A stretch of 22,878 bases of DNA from Clostridiales bacterium (lineage in GTDB: Bacteria; Bacillota; Clostridia; Lachnospirales; WRAX01): positions 1 through 22,878 of the forward strand of contig JAISVU010000299.1 of the NCBI GenBank assembly GCA_031271375.1. Direction: 5' to 3'. The translations under genes were made by a program, and so were the position numbers. Under the pieces are notes generated by a model. It saw only the letters and a list, made by a program, of their open reading frames with translations, was not told where the DNA came from and ran no database searches. Below are positions 20,612 to 22,878 of the stretch, piece by piece (the stretch's first letter is position 1; every line of letters starts with the position of its first letter).

Positions 20612-21350
20612 TGTTTTTTAACATAAGCCCGCAGGCAGGCATTGTAGGCCCGGCGTGATTTCTGTCCCTTGAAGCGATCAGGCTTGGGAATTCCTCGGGC
20701 CGCACCTTGTTAAGCCCGGCCAGGATCAGCGTTCCGGCAATAATCCGTGCCATGTTATATAAAAACCCGTTCCCTGTTATCGTCAGGCGCAGCAACGCGC
20801 CGTCCCATTCCGTTTCCAGCGCGGTTATTACCCTTACGGATGTCGCGGCGGAGCCGCCTGCAGATGAAAAACCGATAAAATCATGTGTTCCGATGAAATG
20901 AACGGCGGCGGCTTTTATGGCCTCAATATCCAGGGGACGCCTTTCATGCGCGGCGTAGAGGCGGTATACCGGCGGCATTACGATTCCGTTATATACCGTA
21001 TAAACATAGGTCTTCGCGGCGGCGGAGCGGATGGGATGGAAATCATCCGGGACGGCCCGCGACGCAAGCGCCTTTACATCAGACGGCAATAAGGCGTTAA
21101 GGGCGAGGTGCAGTTTATCAGGAGGTATGATAATGTCGCCCGGACAAGGTTTGATAACCATTGCCCGCTGCCCCAGGGCGTGAACCCCCGCGTCCGTCCT
21201 TCCGCCGCCTACTACCTTAGCGGCGCGGCCCAGCAGACGGGACAGAGCCTCTTCAACGATCTGCTGAACGCTAATGGCGTTCGCCTGGCGCTGCCATCCC
21301 GCGTAGTTTGTGCCGTCGTAGGAAAGCGTGAGCAAAGCCCGCCCGCTCAT
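20601..21350 (-). CDS. truA: tRNA pseudouridine(38-40) synthase TruA
   Basis: 249 residues from the ATG at 21350, which overlaps the ecfT stop codon as ATGA; longer readings run inside ecfT. TruA converts U38-U40 in the anticodon arm of many tRNAs to pseudouridine. Visible motifs: LSYDGTNYAGWQRQ near the start, GGGRTDAGVHALGQ with catalytic D53, SAAAKTYVYTV in the core, and GNGFLYNMARIIAGTLI near the C-terminus. Length is normal for the family (about 245-270). In Firmicutes it commonly follows ecfT in one operon, as here, and rplM-rpsI commonly follow it; they are absent from this window. Cytoplasmic housekeeping enzyme. Confidence 0.97.
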   Translation of the reverse strand: MSGRALLTLSYDGTNYAGWQRQANAISVQQIVEEALSRLLGRAAKVVGGGRTDAGVHALGQRAMVIKPCPGDIIIPPDKLHLALNALLPSDVKALASRAVPDDFHPIRSAAAKTYVYTVYNGIVMPPVYRLYAAHERRPLDIEAIKAAAVHFIGTHDFIGFSSAGGSAATSVRVITALETEWDGALLRLTITGNGFLYNMARIIAGTLILAGLNKVRPEEFPSLIASRDRNHAGPTMPACGLMLKNIIY

Positions 21351-22144
21351 GTGAATACAACCAGCAGCGCCACGGCGGCGGAGAAGCCCGCCATCCAGCA
21401 CAGCGCCTTATAATCCCGGCCCTCAAGAACCATAACCTTCATCTTCGTGCGGTTTATGTCGCCCCGGTAACAGCGGGCTTCCATTGCCACCGCGAGGTCG
21501 TCCGCCCGCCTGAAGGCCGAGATAAAGAGCGGGACGAGGAGGGGAATAAGGCTCTTGGCTTTCTTAATCAGCCCTCCGGTGTCGAAGTCCGCGCCCCGCG
21601 CCGTCTGGGCCTTCATAATCCGGTCCACTTCCTCCATCAGCGTGGGGATGAACCGCAGGGCGATCGTCATCATCATCGCGATCTCGTGCGCGGGGACTTT
21701 GATACGCTTGAACGGCTTTAAGATATATTCTATCGCGTCTGTGAGCTTTATAGGCGTCGTCGTCAGCGTAAGAACCGACGAGCCGGATATCAGCATAATC
21801 AGCCGAAACGTCATCCTTACGGCGTTGACGACGCCCTCCAGCGTTATTTTAACCGCGTAGAACTGGAACAGGACAGTTTCCCCCGGCGTGAAGAAAACAC
21901 TGATCGCCGACGTGAAGACGAGTATAAAAATCAACGCCTTCAGCCCCCTGAACATAAACCGGGGCGGAACCCTTGAGGCATATATAATCATGCACAGGCA
22001 GCAGCCGATAAACAGATATCCCCAAAAGCTGTTCACGGTAAACAGCCCCGCGATATAAACCGCCGTGCCGAGGAGCTTTATGCGCGGATCCATGCTGTGT
22101 ATAAAGGAGGTTGCAGGGTAATACTGGCCTATCGATATATTCAT
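21347..22144 (-). CDS. ecfT: ECF transporter transmembrane subunit EcfT
   Basis: 265 residues. EcfT is the shared membrane scaffold of group II energy-coupling factor vitamin importers and joins the EcfA ATPases to exchangeable S components. It begins with the typical PATSFIHSMDPRIKLLG, has several hydrophobic helices (about residues 25-60, 68-90, 105-130, 240-264) and the two Ala-Arg-Gly-type coupling motifs, AQTARGADF and AMEARCYRG, that engage the ATPases. The ATG has GAAAGG about 10 nt upstream and starts 7 bp after the ecfA2 stop; its own stop overlaps truA. A constitutive operon is expected. The full length and both motifs are intact. Confidence 0.95.
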   Translation of the reverse strand: MNISIGQYYPATSFIHSMDPRIKLLGTAVYIAGLFTVNSFWGYLFIGCCLCMIIYASRVPPRFMFRGLKALIFILVFTSAISVFFTPGETVLFQFYAVKITLEGVVNAVRMTFRLIMLISGSSVLTLTTTPIKLTDAIEYILKPFKRIKVPAHEIAMMMTIALRFIPTLMEEVDRIMKAQTARGADFDTGGLIKKAKSLIPLLVPLFISAFRRADDLAVAMEARCYRGDINRTKMKVMVLEGRDYKALCWMAGFSAAVALLVVFT

Positions 22145-22151
22145 TCAATGA

Positions 22152-22878
22152 TTATTTCCTTTCGCGGAGCCTTTTTATAATGGCCTCCGTTACGGCTTCG
22201 ACGGTGTAGGCGTCCTCCGGCACGGCGAAACCCCGCGCCCGCAGGTTATGGGCGAGGTTCGCAGCCTGAGGCGCGGCAAGGCCCATATTCTCCAAGATGT
22301 CCGGCTTCGCGAAGATATCGCCCGGCGGGCCGTCCATCGCTATTCTGCCCTTGTTTATTACGATAATGCGGTTTACCAGCCTAGCGACGTCCTCCATGCT
22401 GTGGGAAACTAAAATCACCGTTATCCCCAGCTTAGCGTGCAATTCCTTCACATTGTTCAGAATCTCGTCCCGGCCCCTGGGGTCAAGGCCCGCTGCGGGT
22501 TCGTCCAGGATAAGTATTTTCGGCCGCATAGCGAGAACCCCGGCGATGGCGGCCCTGCGTTTCTGCCCCCCAGACAAATCGAACGGCGACTTCTCCGCCG
22601 TATCGGCGGGCAGGCCCACCAAGTCCATCGCCCAGGCGACGCGCTCTTGGACTTCGTCCTTGCCGAGGCCCAGGTTCTCCGGCCCGAAGGCGATGTCCTT
22701 CGCGATAGTGGCCTCGAAGAGCTGATGCTCGGGGTATTGGAACACCAGCCCAACGCTGCGCCGGACTTCTTTTAAGCGCGACCTGTCGGCGTGGATGTCC
22801 CGCCCGTCGATAACGACGGAGCCGCTGTCGGGCCGCAGCAGGGCGTTAAGCTGCATTATAAGCGTGGACTTCCCCGAG
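22152..22878 (-). CDS. ecfA2: ECF transporter ATP-binding subunit EcfA2 (N-terminus beyond window)
   Basis: The frame is open through the right edge and enters at the end of the Walker A motif (SGKSTLIMQLNALLRP), so about 40 N-terminal residues are missing; the ATG at 22856 is internal. Other ABC ATPase motifs are complete: Q-loop VFQYPEHQLF, signature LSGGQKRRAAIAG, Walker B ILILDEP, D-loop AAGLDPRG and switch His in VSHSMED. Position directly before ecfT, with the first ATPase gene expected further upstream, fits EcfA2 (CbiO2) in the Firmicute order ecfA1-ecfA2-ecfT-truA. It powers vitamin import together with EcfA1 and EcfT at the inner face of the membrane. Confidence 0.93.
   Translation of the reverse strand, partial: SGKSTLIMQLNALLRPDSGSVVIDGRDIHADRSRLKEVRRSVGLVFQYPEHQLFEATIAKDIAFGPENLGLGKDEVQERVAWAMDLVGLPADTAEKSPFDLSGGQKRRAAIAGVLAMRPKILILDEPAAGLDPRGRDEILNNVKELHAKLGITVILVSHSMEDVARLVNRIIVINKGRIAMDGPPGDIFAKPDILENMGLAAPQAANLAHNLRARGFAVPEDAYTVEAVTEAIIKRLRERK

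Overview
The window looks like an anaerobic, spore-former-type Firmicute (class Clostridia). The evidence is the ecfA2-ecfT-truA gene order at the right end, strong AGGAGG-type ribosome binding sites, and TPR/DUF5717-like proteins of a clostridial kind; the genus cannot be read from the sequence. All convincing intact genes lie on the minus strand, so transcription runs from high to low coordinates. Coding DNA is GC-rich, while the intergenic DNA is full of small repeats.

Right end (about 20.6-22.9 kb): a core operon ecfA2 (cut by the window edge), ecfT and truA, closely packed. The rplM-rpsI pair that commonly follows truA in Firmicutes is absent. Next come about 770 bp of repeats with a broken gene remnant (about 19.8-20.6 kb) and a Uma2-type nuclease gene broken by one extra base (19276-19834).

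Centre (3.2-19.3 kb): an unusual chaperone locus. In transcription order it holds a 949-aa helical DUF5717-like protein, an intact Hsp70 (559 aa), a large helical protein ending in a GrpE-like nucleotide-exchange domain, a degenerate Hsp70 that has lost the ATPase residues, a second intact lid-less Hsp70 (541 aa), and an Hsp70 whose lid is replaced by a von Willebrand A domain. A TPR protein follows at 950-2113. No J-domain gene is visible. The simplest reading is a dedicated multi-paralogue Hsp70 machine with its own exchange factor, a catalytically dead partner and a metal-dependent adhesion domain.

Toxin-antitoxin-type modules are threaded between the chaperone genes: a ParE/RelE-like pair, a PIN protein with a 54-aa partner, VapC with two tandem paralogous antitoxins, a frameshifted HEPN with an MNT nucleotidyltransferase, and an orphan antitoxin. 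Two of these sit inside what looks like one transcription unit with the exchange factor and two Hsp70s (13.4 to 6.5 kb).

Most spacers of the locus are bounded by a family of 7-nt tandem repeats ending in the core GATAGTTAC. The repeats sit against the stop codon of the upstream gene and the ribosome binding site of the downstream gene. A 109-bp duplication of the 3' end of the 949-aa gene flanks the ParE/RelE-like module. The 1.2-kb gap at 5.3-6.5 kb is a pile-up of at least five repeat types. The left end (1-0.9 kb) holds a small membrane protein and the start of a secreted protein cut by the window edge.
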